64,000 nucleotides of DNA from Arthrobacter oryzae (GCF_030812315.1 NZ_JAUSSM010000007.1:124001-188000); one strand, 5' to 3'. Positions 1 to 7,614 are shown, counted from the stretch's first letter. The notes: generated by a model not told the origin, from the letters alone. Numbers and translations are program-made.

Positions 1-423
1 GAGGATGTGCTCCATGACGCTTTCGCGAAGGCTGTTGGCGCGATCAGGAACGGATACGGGCCCACGGAGGTGTTTGGCCCGTATCTGAGCACCGCAATCC
101 GTTCCGTCGCAATGACGTTCTGGAACAAACGTGGTCGTGAGCAACCGGCACCCGACGAAGACCTGGATCCGGGACCTGTCGACGACCAGCGACTCGAGAC
201 GGTCCTGACTGTGTTCGAGCAGGAACACGTCGCGGCCGCGATGCGTTCCCTGCCGGAGCGGTGGCGGATGGTGCTCTGGTACGCCGAGGTCATGGGCGAG
301 AAGCCACGAAACATAGCGCCGATCCTGGGCCTGGAACCCAACGCGGTGTCCGCATTGCTAATCCGTGCCAAGGCTGGGCTGCGCGCCGCGTACGAGCAAC
401 AGAGCGGATCGGAACTGAGTTAG
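1..423 (+). CDS. RNA polymerase sigma factor, sigma-70 family, C-terminal part (cut by window edge)
   Basis: The reading frame is open from base 1, so the gene starts outside the window and only about 140 residues are visible. The last 70 residues hold a region 4-like helix-turn-helix: a stretch around 'ALRSLPERWRMVLWY'-type sequence (here AAMRSLPERWRMVLWYAEVM) followed by a helix 'NIAPILGLEPNAVSALLIRAK'-like segment that matches the -35 recognition helix of ECF sigma factors. The first visible residues (EDVLHDAF) resemble the end of region 2. The protein would direct core RNA polymerase to a set of promoters. No anti-sigma gene follows; the next gene lies on the other strand. Confidence 0.75.
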   Translation, partial: EDVLHDAFAKAVGAIRNGYGPTEVFGPYLSTAIRSVAMTFWNKRGREQPAPDEDLDPGPVDDQRLETVLTVFEQEHVAAAMRSLPERWRMVLWYAEVMGEKPRNIAPILGLEPNAVSALLIRAKAGLRAAYEQQSGSELS

Positions 424-478
424 GTTCGCCGGCTTGGATTGATTCGCTGGCTCGGATTGATCCGGGCGAAAATTCTCG

Positions 479-667
479 TCAGGCTGTGCCCGTGCGGTCC
501 ACTATGCCCCCGGTGACTGCTGCTTCCCGCACGGCCCAGATCCCGGCAATGGCGACGTCCTCGTACGCGTAAGCCTCCGAGGTGAGCATCACCTCACCAT
601 CGTCTGCGACCAGTCGGAACCTGAAGCAGTCTTCCGCGTCCATATACAGTTCGAACAAAGCGGCCAT
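479..667 (-). CDS. DUF1508 (YegP-like) small protein
   Basis: This 62-residue protein carries one copy of the DUF1508 fold: FELYMDAEDCFRFRLVADDG, then 'EVMLTSEAY', then 'GIWAVREAA'. YegP of E. coli has two such copies; single-copy versions of 55-65 residues are common in actinobacteria. The function is not established. The start is well supported by AGGAG placed about nine bases before the ATG. The gene stands alone, convergent with the sigma factor end. Confidence 0.75.
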   Translation of the reverse strand: MAALFELYMDAEDCFRFRLVADDGEVMLTSEAYAYEDVAIAGIWAVREAAVTGGIVDRTGTA

Positions 668-775
668 GGGTCGTTCTCCTAACGTAATGCGAATCCTTCA
701 CGACGCAGGGTCTTAACCGCATGGAGGGGTGATCGTGACGGCAGCAGCCGCCCCGGTGACCCTGTTTAAACCCAA

Positions 776-820
776 GAACGACGGCGACACTCCGGACCCG
801 CCGGGGTGTCGCCGTCGTTC
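776..820 (-). terminator. Hairpin, probable terminator
   Basis: A 15-bp perfect inverted repeat (GAACGACGGCGACAC and its complement) with a 15-base loop. It lies downstream of the minus-strand IclR gene and the remnant at 857-967, and on that strand a T-containing stretch follows, so it probably ends that transcript. Confidence 0.6.
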
Positions 821-856
821 TGGCGCAAAAGAGGTCAGGACGGTGCGCAGGGAGCG

Positions 857-967
857 TCAGCCGCGCAGCCGCTCCATTCCGGGGTCGAACAGAGGCTCGG
901 CCGTGACACGTTCGACCGCGATGCCATCCTCCGCGGAGGGCAGCAGCCCGGCTGGATACTCGATCAC
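857..967 (-). pseudogene. Remnant of a GcvT-type or dimethylglycine oxidase-like C-terminus
   Basis: Immediately behind the IclR stop there is a 36-codon frame that opens with GTG overlapping that stop (GTGA) and ends at TGA. Its end, VTAEPLFDPGMERLRG, looks like the last residues of folate-dependent (GcvT-domain) oxidoreductases such as dimethylglycine oxidase, in which the C-terminus reads roughly 'EPLFDP..RLR'. No N-terminal part exists. I infer a deletion that removed nearly all of a catabolic gene once downstream of the IclR gene. The family match is from memory of short sequence and is uncertain; the frame could also be a real short peptide. Confidence 0.35.
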
Positions 968-1776
968 CGGCCTCCGGTGTAGCCCATCTTTGCGCTGATC
1001 TGCAGGCCCGCCTGTTTCAGTGCCTCGAGGAGTCCCGGCGCCTTCTCCGGATCGAAGCGGAAGGCCGGGCCGGAGATGCTGACTGCCCCGATGACCGCAC
1101 CCAGATGGTTGTACACCGGCACGGACATGGAGTTGAGTCCGATTTCGAACTCCTCCCGGACCACTCCATAGCCCTCGCGGGCGACGACGAGGAGCTGGGT
1201 CTCGAGCTTGTTCCTGTTGGTGATGGTCCGAGGTGTCCGGGCCGGAAGCCCGGTCTCCTTCAGCACGCGGTCACGCTCATCCGCGGACAGCGCTGCCAGC
1301 AGGACTTTCCCGCTTGAGGTCGCGTGGAGCGGCGTGAGGCTGCCCACCCAGTCGTAGGTGGCCAGCGTTGACGGGCCCATGGCCTGGTCCACGTTGACTG
1401 CGTAATTGGAGCGCAGGACGGCGAGGTTCACCGTCTCCTTGAATTCCTCAGCCAGGCTTTCCAGTACGGGCCGGGCCTCGCGGACCAGGCTGAGCCGCCC
1501 GGGGATGGAGCTTGCCAACCTCAGGATGCCGAACCCCAGCTGGTACTTTCCGCGGTCGCTGTTCTGGTGGACCATTTCCCGGGTTACCAGCGAACCAAGC
1601 AGGCGGGAGACGGTGGACTTGTGGATGCCCATCTCTTCGGCGATTTCACTCACGCCGGCATGGCCGTCACGCGCCAGGATTTCCAGGACCGCCAGGGCCC
1701 GGTCCACTGACTGGACGCCGCCGTGCTGGCCTGACTCCGCATCGACGTCGGATTCGGGGTCATTCTTCGAAGCCAT
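964..1776 (-). CDS. IclR family transcriptional regulator
   Basis: The protein is about 270 residues, normal for the family. Residues 20-85 form the N-terminal winged helix (SVDRALAVLEILARDG, then 'GVSEIAEEMGIHKSTVSRLL'-like helix-turn-helix). The rest is the effector-binding domain, with the typical 'LTPLHATSSGKVLLAAL' and 'VSVPVYN.LGAVIGAVSISGP' patterns. I start it at the ATG at 1776 because AGAG lies eight bases before it; an in-frame TTG at 1791 is less likely. IclR proteins usually control a nearby catabolic gene; here only the remnant at 857-967 follows, so its original target may be lost. Confidence 0.88.
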   Translation of the reverse strand: MASKNDPESDVDAESGQHGGVQSVDRALAVLEILARDGHAGVSEIAEEMGIHKSTVSRLLGSLVTREMVHQNSDRGKYQLGFGILRLASSIPGRLSLVREARPVLESLAEEFKETVNLAVLRSNYAVNVDQAMGPSTLATYDWVGSLTPLHATSSGKVLLAALSADERDRVLKETGLPARTPRTITNRNKLETQLLVVAREGYGVVREEFEIGLNSMSVPVYNHLGAVIGAVSISGPAFRFDPEKAPGLLEALKQAGLQISAKMGYTGGR

Positions 1777-1939
1777 GATCCATACTCTCAAGTAGTTTCT
1801 GCGGCTTGCTTACCTGCCACCAGGCCGCTGTAGCGTCCTCTCGGTTAGTTCCGCACTTTCGATCCTATGCCGTGTGGTGTGACGGGGCCGACATTGCGTT
1901 AAGCGGTTTGACGCGCCCTGCGTACCAGCGGATGCCCGC

Positions 1940-2512
1940 TCAACGCAGGTCCCTCCGCATCACCACGCGGGGGAAGCCATTGATGACGGAGTCGGTGTCG
2001 GCGGCCTTGGTGAAGCCGGCCCTTTCGAAGAGCTCCCGTGTGCCCACGTAGGCCATGGTCAGGTCCACCTTCTTGCCCTGGTTGTCGACGGGATAACCCT
2101 CGATGGCAGGAGCCCCGTAGCTGCGGGCAAACTCCACCGCACCCTGCAGCAGGTGATGGGAGATTCCCTCACCGCGGTGCCCGGGCCGCACCCGGATGCA
2201 CCACACCGACCACACGGCGAGGTCGTCCACATGGGGGATCTTGCGGTTGCGGGCAAAGCTGGTGTCGGCGCGCGGGTGGACGCCGGCCCAGCCCACCACC
2301 TCGTCGCCGTCGTACGCGATAACCCCGGGCGGCGGCGTCTGTTTCACGAGCTGCTTCACGAGGTCCCCGCGGTCCGTGCCGCGCAATTCCACGTTCTGCT
2401 TGGAGGGGATGCGGTAGCTCAGGCACCAGCACACGTTCGCATCGGGCCGCTTGGGCCCCACCATCGTTTTGACGTCCTCGAACTGCGTAGCCGGACGAAT
2501 CTCGATCGCCAT
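1940..2512 (-). CDS. GNAT family N-acetyltransferase
   Basis: The 190-residue product shows the GNAT core: VWCIRVRPGHRGEGISHHLL is the acetyl-CoA-binding R/Q-x-x-G-x-G/A segment, and 'GTRELFERAGF' is the usual C-terminal strand-helix. Substrate is unknown. The open frame extends further upstream into the LuxR gene, but the ATG at 2512 preceded by a run of G (GGGGGGA) is the better start. It lies 50 bases behind the LuxR-type gene on the same strand and may be cotranscribed with it. Confidence 0.8.
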   Translation of the reverse strand: MAIEIRPATQFEDVKTMVGPKRPDANVCWCLSYRIPSKQNVELRGTDRGDLVKQLVKQTPPPGVIAYDGDEVVGWAGVHPRADTSFARNRKIPHVDDLAVWSVWCIRVRPGHRGEGISHHLLQGAVEFARSYGAPAIEGYPVDNQGKKVDLTMAYVGTRELFERAGFTKAADTDSVINGFPRVVMRRDLR

Positions 2513-2561
2513 ATCGTGGAGTCCCCCCTTTCCGAGTACGGTCCTGGTTCCTGTCCTGGGC

Positions 2562-3911
2562 CTAGCGCAGGCCGTTGCTGTGGGCCATCGCGATGGCTTC
2601 GGTGCGGGAGGAGGCGCCAACCTTCCGGTAGATGTTGCGCAGGTGGAACTTCACGGTGTTCTCGCTGATGTGCAGTTTCGCCGCGATGGCCCGGTTCCGC
2701 TGGCCGGCGGCAAGCAGCTGCAGCACCTCGAGTTCCCGCTCGCCGAGCTTCCAGTCGGAGACGTCGGCCAGGTTGCGGGCGGGCGGGTCGAGTGGGAGTG
2801 AGACGGCGACGTCGGCACCCCATCCGGGCATTACGTCCACCGACATGCTGCCGTCAAGGGCTTCGACGCGCTGGGCGAGGCGGGCCATGGTTGGTGCCGC
2901 CGCGGACAGTTCGCCGGGACCGTCGTCGCGGACGTTGACCAGGAGGTTCTCGCCGTCGCAATCCCACTGGGTGCGGATCCGGCGAACACCGGACTGGTCC
3001 ACCATGGCCAGCACCAGCCCGCGGACAATCGCCCGGGCCGCGTGGGCCACTTCGCCGGGCAGGGCGCGGCCGTTAACGGGGGGTTCGATGAACTGCACGT
3101 CGATGCCGCTGAAGTTCATGAGCGGCTTCAGGTCCTCGCGGAGGCGCTGGAACGCGGTGGCAACGGGTTCCTCCACGAGTTCCGTGGTGCGGTCGCTGAG
3201 TGTGCGGAGCCCGACGAGTGCCTTGGCAGCGACGTCGGTGGCGGACTTCCGCGCTGCGTCGTCGCCCAGCGCGGGCGACCGCAATGCGGCCAGTAGGGTT
3301 TCGAGGGTGGTGGAGTGGCGGTCCACCAGTTCGGCGGTCACCCTGACTCGCTCGGCCGAGGCCGCCCGGGACTCAATGAGGTACGACGGCGGCGCGTCGG
3401 CCACCTTCTCCCGGATCCGCTCGGATGCCAGCGTCCAGAGGTACCGGAGCATCCGGTCTGCCGCCGCGTGCTGGGCTGGGTCCGGCAGGGGCTGCGGATC
3501 GGCGAGGACCAGGAGCGCGTTACTCGGGGAGGACAGGGCAAGGACGGGGCGCGGCTCGCAGCCGAGCACCGCTTCGCCCTGCCAGGAGCCCGTGCCGGCA
3601 TCCCCGCCGGTGTCGTCATCGCGCAGCGACGACCGGATGTGGTCCAGTTCGGCGATGGACACGCGGCTGATGATCGACTCGTCGCCCGCCTTCTTTTGCG
3701 GGCGGCCCGTGCAGTCCTCGGTAAAGATGACCAGGGCGCTGCTGCCCAGGTAGGGAAGGGTGGCCTCCCGCAGCCGCTGGGCGATGGCGGCCAGCGGAGC
3801 CGTGGACAGGGCAGCGATGGCCTCGAGTAACGGCTGAGCTTCGCCAACAAGCCGGGGCAGGTCGGGCCGGGGGGAGGAACGGACGTCGGGAGCATCGGTG
3901 AGGGTTGCCAC
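2562..3911 (-). CDS. LuxR-type regulator with histidine-kinase-like ATPase module
   Basis: This 449-residue protein ends in a GerE/LuxR helix-turn-helix (residues about 385-449: LGERELEVLQLLAAG, NRAIAAKLHISENTVKFHL). Residues about 290-375 resemble an HATPase_c domain, with DDGPGELS as the N-terminal glycine box and GWGADVAVSLPL near its end. The N-terminal 200 residues could be a GAF-like sensor. No phospho-acceptor His box or receiver domain is evident, so this is a one-piece regulator rather than a classic two-component kinase. It faces hxlB across 135 bases and probably controls hxlBA, perhaps in response to formaldehyde or a sugar phosphate; that role is inferred from position. Confidence 0.8.
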   Translation of the reverse strand: MATLTDAPDVRSSPRPDLPRLVGEAQPLLEAIAALSTAPLAAIAQRLREATLPYLGSSALVIFTEDCTGRPQKKAGDESIISRVSIAELDHIRSSLRDDDTGGDAGTGSWQGEAVLGCEPRPVLALSSPSNALLVLADPQPLPDPAQHAAADRMLRYLWTLASERIREKVADAPPSYLIESRAASAERVRVTAELVDRHSTTLETLLAALRSPALGDDAARKSATDVAAKALVGLRTLSDRTTELVEEPVATAFQRLREDLKPLMNFSGIDVQFIEPPVNGRALPGEVAHAARAIVRGLVLAMVDQSGVRRIRTQWDCDGENLLVNVRDDGPGELSAAAPTMARLAQRVEALDGSMSVDVMPGWGADVAVSLPLDPPARNLADVSDWKLGERELEVLQLLAAGQRNRAIAAKLHISENTVKFHLRNIYRKVGASSRTEAIAMAHSNGLR

Positions 3912-3942
3912 CTGCCCAGTTTACGACCCTCCGGAAATCTGC

Positions 3943-3958
3943 CTATCCCTTTGGGTAG
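3943..3958. promoter_or_regulatory. Candidate operator between LuxR-type gene and hxlB
   Basis: The inverted repeat CTATCC-CTTT-GGGTAG sits in the 135-base divergent intergenic region, about 90 bases before the hxlB ATG. Position and symmetry fit a LuxR-type binding site. One central arm position is mismatched. Confidence 0.4.
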
Positions 3959-4046
3959 TAAAGACTGTTCGATCATGCCGTTCGACCCACCCAGCAGGCA
4001 GGCGAGGATGAATAGGTAACAACTTTCCCGAAGGAGGTACCCGCCC

Positions 4047-4649
4047 ATGAGCGTCATCGCAGAAGCCGATTCGGCAGCACTGGCCGACACGTCCCGGGCC
4101 TTTAGCCGCAACCGGGTCCTTGTCCAGGACGAAATCAGTGAAGTGTTCCAGCGCGTCGACCCGGCGCAGGTCGCGGCCCTGGTGACCGAGGTCAGGCTGG
4201 CTGACAGGATCTTCGTGACCGGCGCCGGACGCAGCGGCCTTGTCCTGAAAATGGCGGCCATGCGGCTCATGCATCTGGGCCTGACCGTGCATGTGGTCGG
4301 CGAGGCGACGGCGCCCGCCATCCGTGCAGGCGACCTCCTGCTCGCAGCCTCCGGTTCCGGCACCACAGCCGGCGTCGTCAAGGCGGCGGAAACAGCGGCC
4401 GGCCAGGGCGCGCGGGTTGCTGCCTACACCACCAACTCCGGTTCCCCGCTCGCGGCAGTTGCTGCCGCCGTCGTACTCATCCCGGCCGCCCAAAAGACGG
4501 ACCACGGCTCGGCCCTGTCCCGGCAGTATTCGGGCAGTCTCTTTGAACAGGTGCTGTTCGCCACTACCGAAGCGGTGTTCCAAAGCCTCTGGGACGAGGA
4601 CGCGGCGGCCGCCGAGGAACTCTGGCAGCGCCACGCGAACCTCGAATAG
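4047..4649 (+). CDS. hxlB: 6-phospho-3-hexuloisomerase
   Basis: HxlB converts D-arabino-hex-3-ulose 6-phosphate to fructose 6-phosphate, the second step of formaldehyde fixation in the ribulose monophosphate pathway. The 200-residue length and a single SIS domain fit: VTGAGRSGLVLKMAAMRL (about residues 57-74), then AASGSGTTAG (about 98-108) for sugar-phosphate binding, then GSLFEQVLF near residue 165. The start is marked by a near-perfect AAGGAGGT eight bases before the ATG. hxlA follows after 61 bases. The cytosolic pair can detoxify formaldehyde as well as feed it into sugar metabolism. Confidence 0.9.
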   Translation: MSVIAEADSAALADTSRAFSRNRVLVQDEISEVFQRVDPAQVAALVTEVRLADRIFVTGAGRSGLVLKMAAMRLMHLGLTVHVVGEATAPAIRAGDLLLAASGSGTTAGVVKAAETAAGQGARVAAYTTNSGSPLAAVAAAVVLIPAAQKTDHGSALSRQYSGSLFEQVLFATTEAVFQSLWDEDAAAAEELWQRHANLE

Positions 4650-4710
4650 AACCCGCAGCCATCCACCCCGATCCCACCGAAACCCTTAACCCAACGAAAA
4701 GAGAACACAC

Positions 4711-5334
4711 GTGAAACTGCAAGTCGCCATGGACGTCCTGACCGTCGAAGCCGCCCTCGAACTCGCCGGCAAAGTTGCCGAATACGTGGACATCATCGAA
4801 CTCGGAACGCCGCTGGTGAAGAACGCCGGCCTGTCCGCCGTGACAGCCATCAAGACCGCCCACCCGGACAAGACCGTGTTTGCAGACATGAAGACCATGG
4901 ACGCCGGCGAGCTGGAAGCCGAGATCGCGTTCAGCGCCGGCGCCGACCTGGTGTCAGTCCTCGGCAGCGCCGACGACTGCACCATCGCCGGGGCGGTCAA
5001 GGCGGCGAAGGCCCACAACAAGGGCATCGTTGTTGACCTGATCGGCGTCGCAGACAAGGTGACCCGCGCCAAGGAAGCCCGCGCCCTGGGAGCCAAGTTC
5101 ATCGAGTTCCACGCCGGACTCGACGAGCAGGCTAAGCCGGGCTACAACCTGGACGTCCTGCTCAGCGCCGGCGAGGAAGCCCGTGTTCCGTTCTCCGTGG
5201 CGGGCGGCGTGAACATCTCCACCATCAACGCCGTGCAGCGCGCGGGCGCGGACGTCGCCGTCGTCGGCGGTTCCATCTACAGCGCGGACGATCCCGCCCT
5301 TGCCGCCAAGGAGCTGCGCGCCGCGATCATCTAG
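4711..5334 (+). CDS. hxlA: 3-hexulose-6-phosphate synthase
   Basis: HxlA condenses formaldehyde with ribulose 5-phosphate. The 207-residue TIM-barrel belongs to the orotidine decarboxylase superfamily; the signature FADMKTMDAGELEAEIAF (about residues 58-75) holds the D-x-K-x-x-D catalytic motif, 'IELGTPLVKNAG' the first strand, and 'VAGGVN' plus 'VVGGSIY' the phosphate site. It is the second gene of hxlBA. The likely formaldehyde source within this window is sarcosine oxidation by soxBDAG, which yields free formaldehyde when tetrahydrofolate is short. Confidence 0.92.
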   Translation: MKLQVAMDVLTVEAALELAGKVAEYVDIIELGTPLVKNAGLSAVTAIKTAHPDKTVFADMKTMDAGELEAEIAFSAGADLVSVLGSADDCTIAGAVKAAKAHNKGIVVDLIGVADKVTRAKEARALGAKFIEFHAGLDEQAKPGYNLDVLLSAGEEARVPFSVAGGVNISTINAVQRAGADVAVVGGSIYSADDPALAAKELRAAII

Positions 5335-5389
5335 CAGGGTACTTCCCTCGCTGGGGCCGCGTGTTTTGCCCGCGGTTGGAGCGCACGAC

Positions 5390-5418
5390 GGCGGTCCGCA
5401 CTTTTGGTGCGGGCCGCC
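5390..5418 (+). terminator. Terminator after hxlA
   Basis: A 12-bp stem (GGCGGTCCGCAC with one G-T pair in the complement) closes on a TTTTG loop 55 bases behind the hxlA stop and is followed by a moderately T-rich stretch. Confidence 0.6.
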
Positions 5419-5573
5419 GCTTTGCGTTTCCGGGGCGGAGCAAGTGTCCGATGCGCTGGCGGGTGATTTTCAGCGCAGGATTCGAGTAGTGGAGGCCGTT
5501 CCCTCCGCACCAACGCCATGCCACACTTGGTGGACTATCGATTGACTGGGGGGATCCACGTCAGGAGATTGTC

Positions 5574-5633
5574 ATGGGCATTCAGCTGCACCCCCGCACT
5601 TCGCGCTCCCGGTCGGGGGTGAGCAACTCATGA
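5574..5633 (+). CDS. Tiny ORF (19 codons), possible leader peptide
   Basis: MGIQLHPRTSRSRSGVSNS is preceded by AGGAG seven bases before the ATG, one of the clearest Shine-Dalgarno sites in this part of the window. Its TGA stop overlaps the start of the next small ORF as ATGATGA, a layout typical of translational coupling. Nothing is known of such a peptide; it may exist only to drive translation of the second ORF. Too short to judge by composition. Confidence 0.35.
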   Translation: MGIQLHPRTSRSRSGVSNS

Positions 5634-5743
5634 TGATCGGCTGGGCTTACCTCATGGCGGCCATCATGACCGTGGACTCACTCCTGCTGGGATTGCTGCT
5701 GCTAAACATGAGGTGGCCAAAGAGCTGGAAGAGAAACGGCTGA
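5630..5743 (+). CDS. Small single-pass membrane protein (37 residues)
   Basis: The frame starts MMIGWAYLMAAIMTVDSLLL, continues with a leucine-rich stretch and ends in a basic tail (RWPKSWKRNG). This is a plausible one-helix membrane protein with the positive end inside. Two ATG codons stand in tandem; the second overlaps the stop of the 19-codon ORF before it. I do not recognise the family. The remaining bases 5335-5925 hold the hxlA terminator and no other gene I can support. Confidence 0.4.
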   Translation: MMIGWAYLMAAIMTVDSLLLGLLLLNMRWPKSWKRNG

Positions 5744-5925
5744 GCCGCAGTTTCCTCAGGCGCAACAACGCGTGATCTGACCTTCCGGGGCGGCATTCAC
5801 AGCATGCCGACAGGATCCGAACAGCAGCGCCATATCTTGGCGCCGCATCTTTGAGTGAAGGACGGTGCGAACCGGCCGTTCTTCCCCAAAGGGCCGTTTC
5901 AGACGGCGGATCGAGGAGACATCAG

Positions 5926-6522
5926 ATGTCACGCATGAAGAGAATCACGCTTGGCCTTTCGGCCGGGGCATTGGCGCTAGGTGCCGGACTGGGAGTCACC
6001 GGGATGGCTTCGGCGGCCGAGACCCCAAGCCCGAGTGCCAGCGCATCGGCCGAAAGCACGGGGTCCACCGACGGATCCACCGCCGGCTCCGCAGCCACTG
6101 ACAACGGAAAGCGCGGCGGCCACAAGGGCGGCGACCGGGGCCAGCTCGCCGCGGACCTGGCCACCAAGCTTGGCGTCGAGGAGGCCAAAGTGACGGAAGC
6201 CATCCAGGCCTTCCGGGAAGCCAACAAGCCTGCGGAAGGCACTGCGCGGGCCGAAGGCACTGCGCCAGCCGAAAACACCAGGCCGGACCGCTCCGCCACG
6301 GACGCCGCGCTGGCCAAGTCCCTGGCGGAGTCGCTCGGCGTCGAGGAGCCCAAGGTCACCGCGGCCCTCGAGGAAATCCGCGCGGCCGGCCAGGCCGAAC
6401 GCGCGGCCGCGCTCAAGACCAGGCTCGACCAGGCCGTCACCGACGGCAAGCTCACGCAGGCCGAGGCGGACGCCGTCACGAAGGCCGTGGAAAGCGGGGT
6501 GATCGGCGGAGGCGGCCGGTAG
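5926..6522 (+). CDS. Secreted protein with two helical repeats
   Basis: The 198-residue product has a Sec signal peptide (MSRMKRITLGLSAGALALGA, cleavage probably after ASAAE near residue 27), a Ser/Thr-rich low-complexity stretch (residues 30-60) and two related segments: LAADLATKLGVEEAKVTEAI and LAKSLAESLGVEEPKVTAAL, each about 25 residues, joined by a Glu/Ala/Thr-rich linker with AEGTA repeats. The C-terminal 'DGKLTQAEADAVTKAVESG' resembles short Ca- or helix-hairpin motifs of actinobacterial cell-surface proteins. Function unknown. Start chosen at the ATG after GAGGAG; an upstream GTG frame has no such site. Confidence 0.65.
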   Translation: MSRMKRITLGLSAGALALGAGLGVTGMASAAETPSPSASASAESTGSTDGSTAGSAATDNGKRGGHKGGDRGQLAADLATKLGVEEAKVTEAIQAFREANKPAEGTARAEGTAPAENTRPDRSATDAALAKSLAESLGVEEPKVTAALEEIRAAGQAERAAALKTRLDQAVTDGKLTQAEADAVTKAVESGVIGGGGR

Positions 6523-6598
6523 GCTGCCAGTCGCCGGTATTGCCGAGGCGCTGGCGCAGCCGTACGCCGGTTGCAAAGCGGGCAGGATCCGGTTGAAC

Positions 6599-6640
6599 GA
6601 AGAATCCCCTGGGCTGGAGTTCATGGCCGGGGGATTCTTC
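6599..6640 (+). terminator. Terminator after the secreted repeat protein
   Basis: An 11-bp stem (GAAGAATCCCC and complement) with a G/C-rich loop is followed by CCCTTTC. It comes just before the ACGCTCTCTCAC repeat array. Confidence 0.65.
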
Positions 6641-6647
6641 CCTTTCA

Positions 6648-6803
6648 GGACGCTCTCTCACTTCCTGCCGGTTTTTCTGCGACGCTCTCTCACTTCCCGC
6701 CGCCTGAGGCGAAACGCTCTCTCACGACTGAGAGAGCGTTTCGGGTTTCGTTGCGAAAGGTGAGAGAGCGTTTCGGCTTTCGTTGCGAAAGGTGAGAGAG
6801 CGT
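6648..6803. repeat. ACGCTCTCTCAC repeat array A
   Basis: The 12-mer ACGCTCTCTCAC or its complement occurs six times: direct at 6650, 6682 and 6714, inverted at 6729 (first base changed), 6760 and 6792. The central pair forms a perfect 15-bp hairpin (6710-6724 with 6729-6743). The last two inverted copies share a longer common unit that includes CGTTGCGAAAG. The array lies between a plus-strand gene and the minus-strand GntR gene, i.e. between convergent transcripts. The same element recurs at 16.6 and 21.1 kb. Confidence 0.9.
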
Positions 6804-6818
6804 TGAAGGGGGAGCCTC

Positions 6819-7586
6819 TTAGAGGACCTTTCGGATGGTCTCTTCGAAGCTTGTCACGTGGTGCAGGGCCAGCTCGCCCGCCTTGTCGGCGTCGCCGGCC
6901 GCCACCGCTTTGAGCAGCTCCACGTGTTCGGTGATGTGGCCCCTGACTGAGGGCACCTTGTCCAGGACCACGCACCAGATGCGTGTTGCCAGGTTGTCGT
7001 AGCGGATCAAGGTGCTTTCCAGATGTTGGTTGGCGGCCGCCCTGTAGATCAGCCGGTGCACCATCAGGTCGTAGCGCATGAGGTCGCGCGACTCCCCCTG
7101 TCCGGGGGCCAGCTGCGCGATGGCGTCGGCCACGTGCAGCAGTTCCTGCCGCATGCTCCCGCTTGCCCTGCTGGCAGCACGGCGGGCAGCCAGCGGCTCC
7201 AGCAGTTCCCGGATTTCCGAGACATCCGCCAGTTCCGTGAAATCCACATTGGTGGCAAAGGTTCCGCGGCGCGGATAGGAAATGACCAGGTGGTCCACTT
7301 CCAGCCGCTTGATAGCCTCACGCACGGGAGTGCGCCCAACTCCGAGCTCGGCGGCCAACTGCCCGTCATTGAGGGGTTCTCCGGGCCGTATTTCGAGCAT
7401 GATCAGCTTGTCGCGCAGTTGCCGGTAGGCGGCCTCCGCCTGTGACGGTGCCTCGTCTTCCGTCTGAGGCAGGGCAAGAAGTGCATTCAAGGCGCCGCTC
7501 CGTTCTTCGCTGCAGGTTCGAAACTTCCAAGCGGAAGCTTCGTGCCACTTTCGTTCAGCTCTTGACTCTGCTGTGATCTCAATCAT
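6819..7586 (-). CDS. GntR family regulator (FadR/FCD type)
   Basis: Residues about 50-115 hold the winged helix (AYRQLRDKLIMLEIRPGEPL, then 'DGQLAAELGVGRTPVREAIKRLE'-like recognition region), and residues 120-250 the all-helical FCD ligand domain with the Asp/His metal-ligand pattern ('DLMVHRLIY', 'EHVELLKAV', 'HHVTSFEETI'). The protein is 255 residues; the first 45 are unusual and a shorter start is possible. It faces the glyA-sox operon across 60 bases and is the natural candidate for its regulator, perhaps sensing sarcosine, glycine or a related compound. Confidence 0.85.
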   Translation of the reverse strand: MIEITAESRAERKWHEASAWKFRTCSEERSGALNALLALPQTEDEAPSQAEAAYRQLRDKLIMLEIRPGEPLNDGQLAAELGVGRTPVREAIKRLEVDHLVISYPRRGTFATNVDFTELADVSEIRELLEPLAARRAASRASGSMRQELLHVADAIAQLAPGQGESRDLMRYDLMVHRLIYRAAANQHLESTLIRYDNLATRIWCVVLDKVPSVRGHITEHVELLKAVAAGDADKAGELALHHVTSFEETIRKVL

Positions 7587-7600
7587 ACCATTGCACTCTC

Positions 7601-7614
7601 ACTAATATATTAGT
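7601..7614. promoter_or_regulatory. Operator candidate for the GntR regulator
   Basis: ACTAATATATTAGT is a perfect 14-base palindrome in the 60-base space between the divergent GntR gene and glyA, and strikingly A/T-rich for this genome. FCD-type regulators commonly bind such palindromes near the start site, so it would be able to control both directions. Confidence 0.6.

Noticed and set aside
729..998. Plus-strand open frame of 89 codons
   Set aside because: It runs over the minus-strand terminator hairpin and the IclR end, is Arg/Ser/Pro rich as in shadow frames, and has no fitting ribosome site.
2632..3753. Long plus-strand frame of 373 codons opposite the LuxR-type gene
   Set aside because: Composition (Ser, Arg, Ala) is that of a reverse-strand shadow in high-GC DNA; the minus-strand frame has clear ATPase and LuxR domains.
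6648..6803. CRISPR array
   Set aside because: Copies occur in both orientations with irregular short spacing and overlap of hairpins; there are no uniform spacers and no cas genes.
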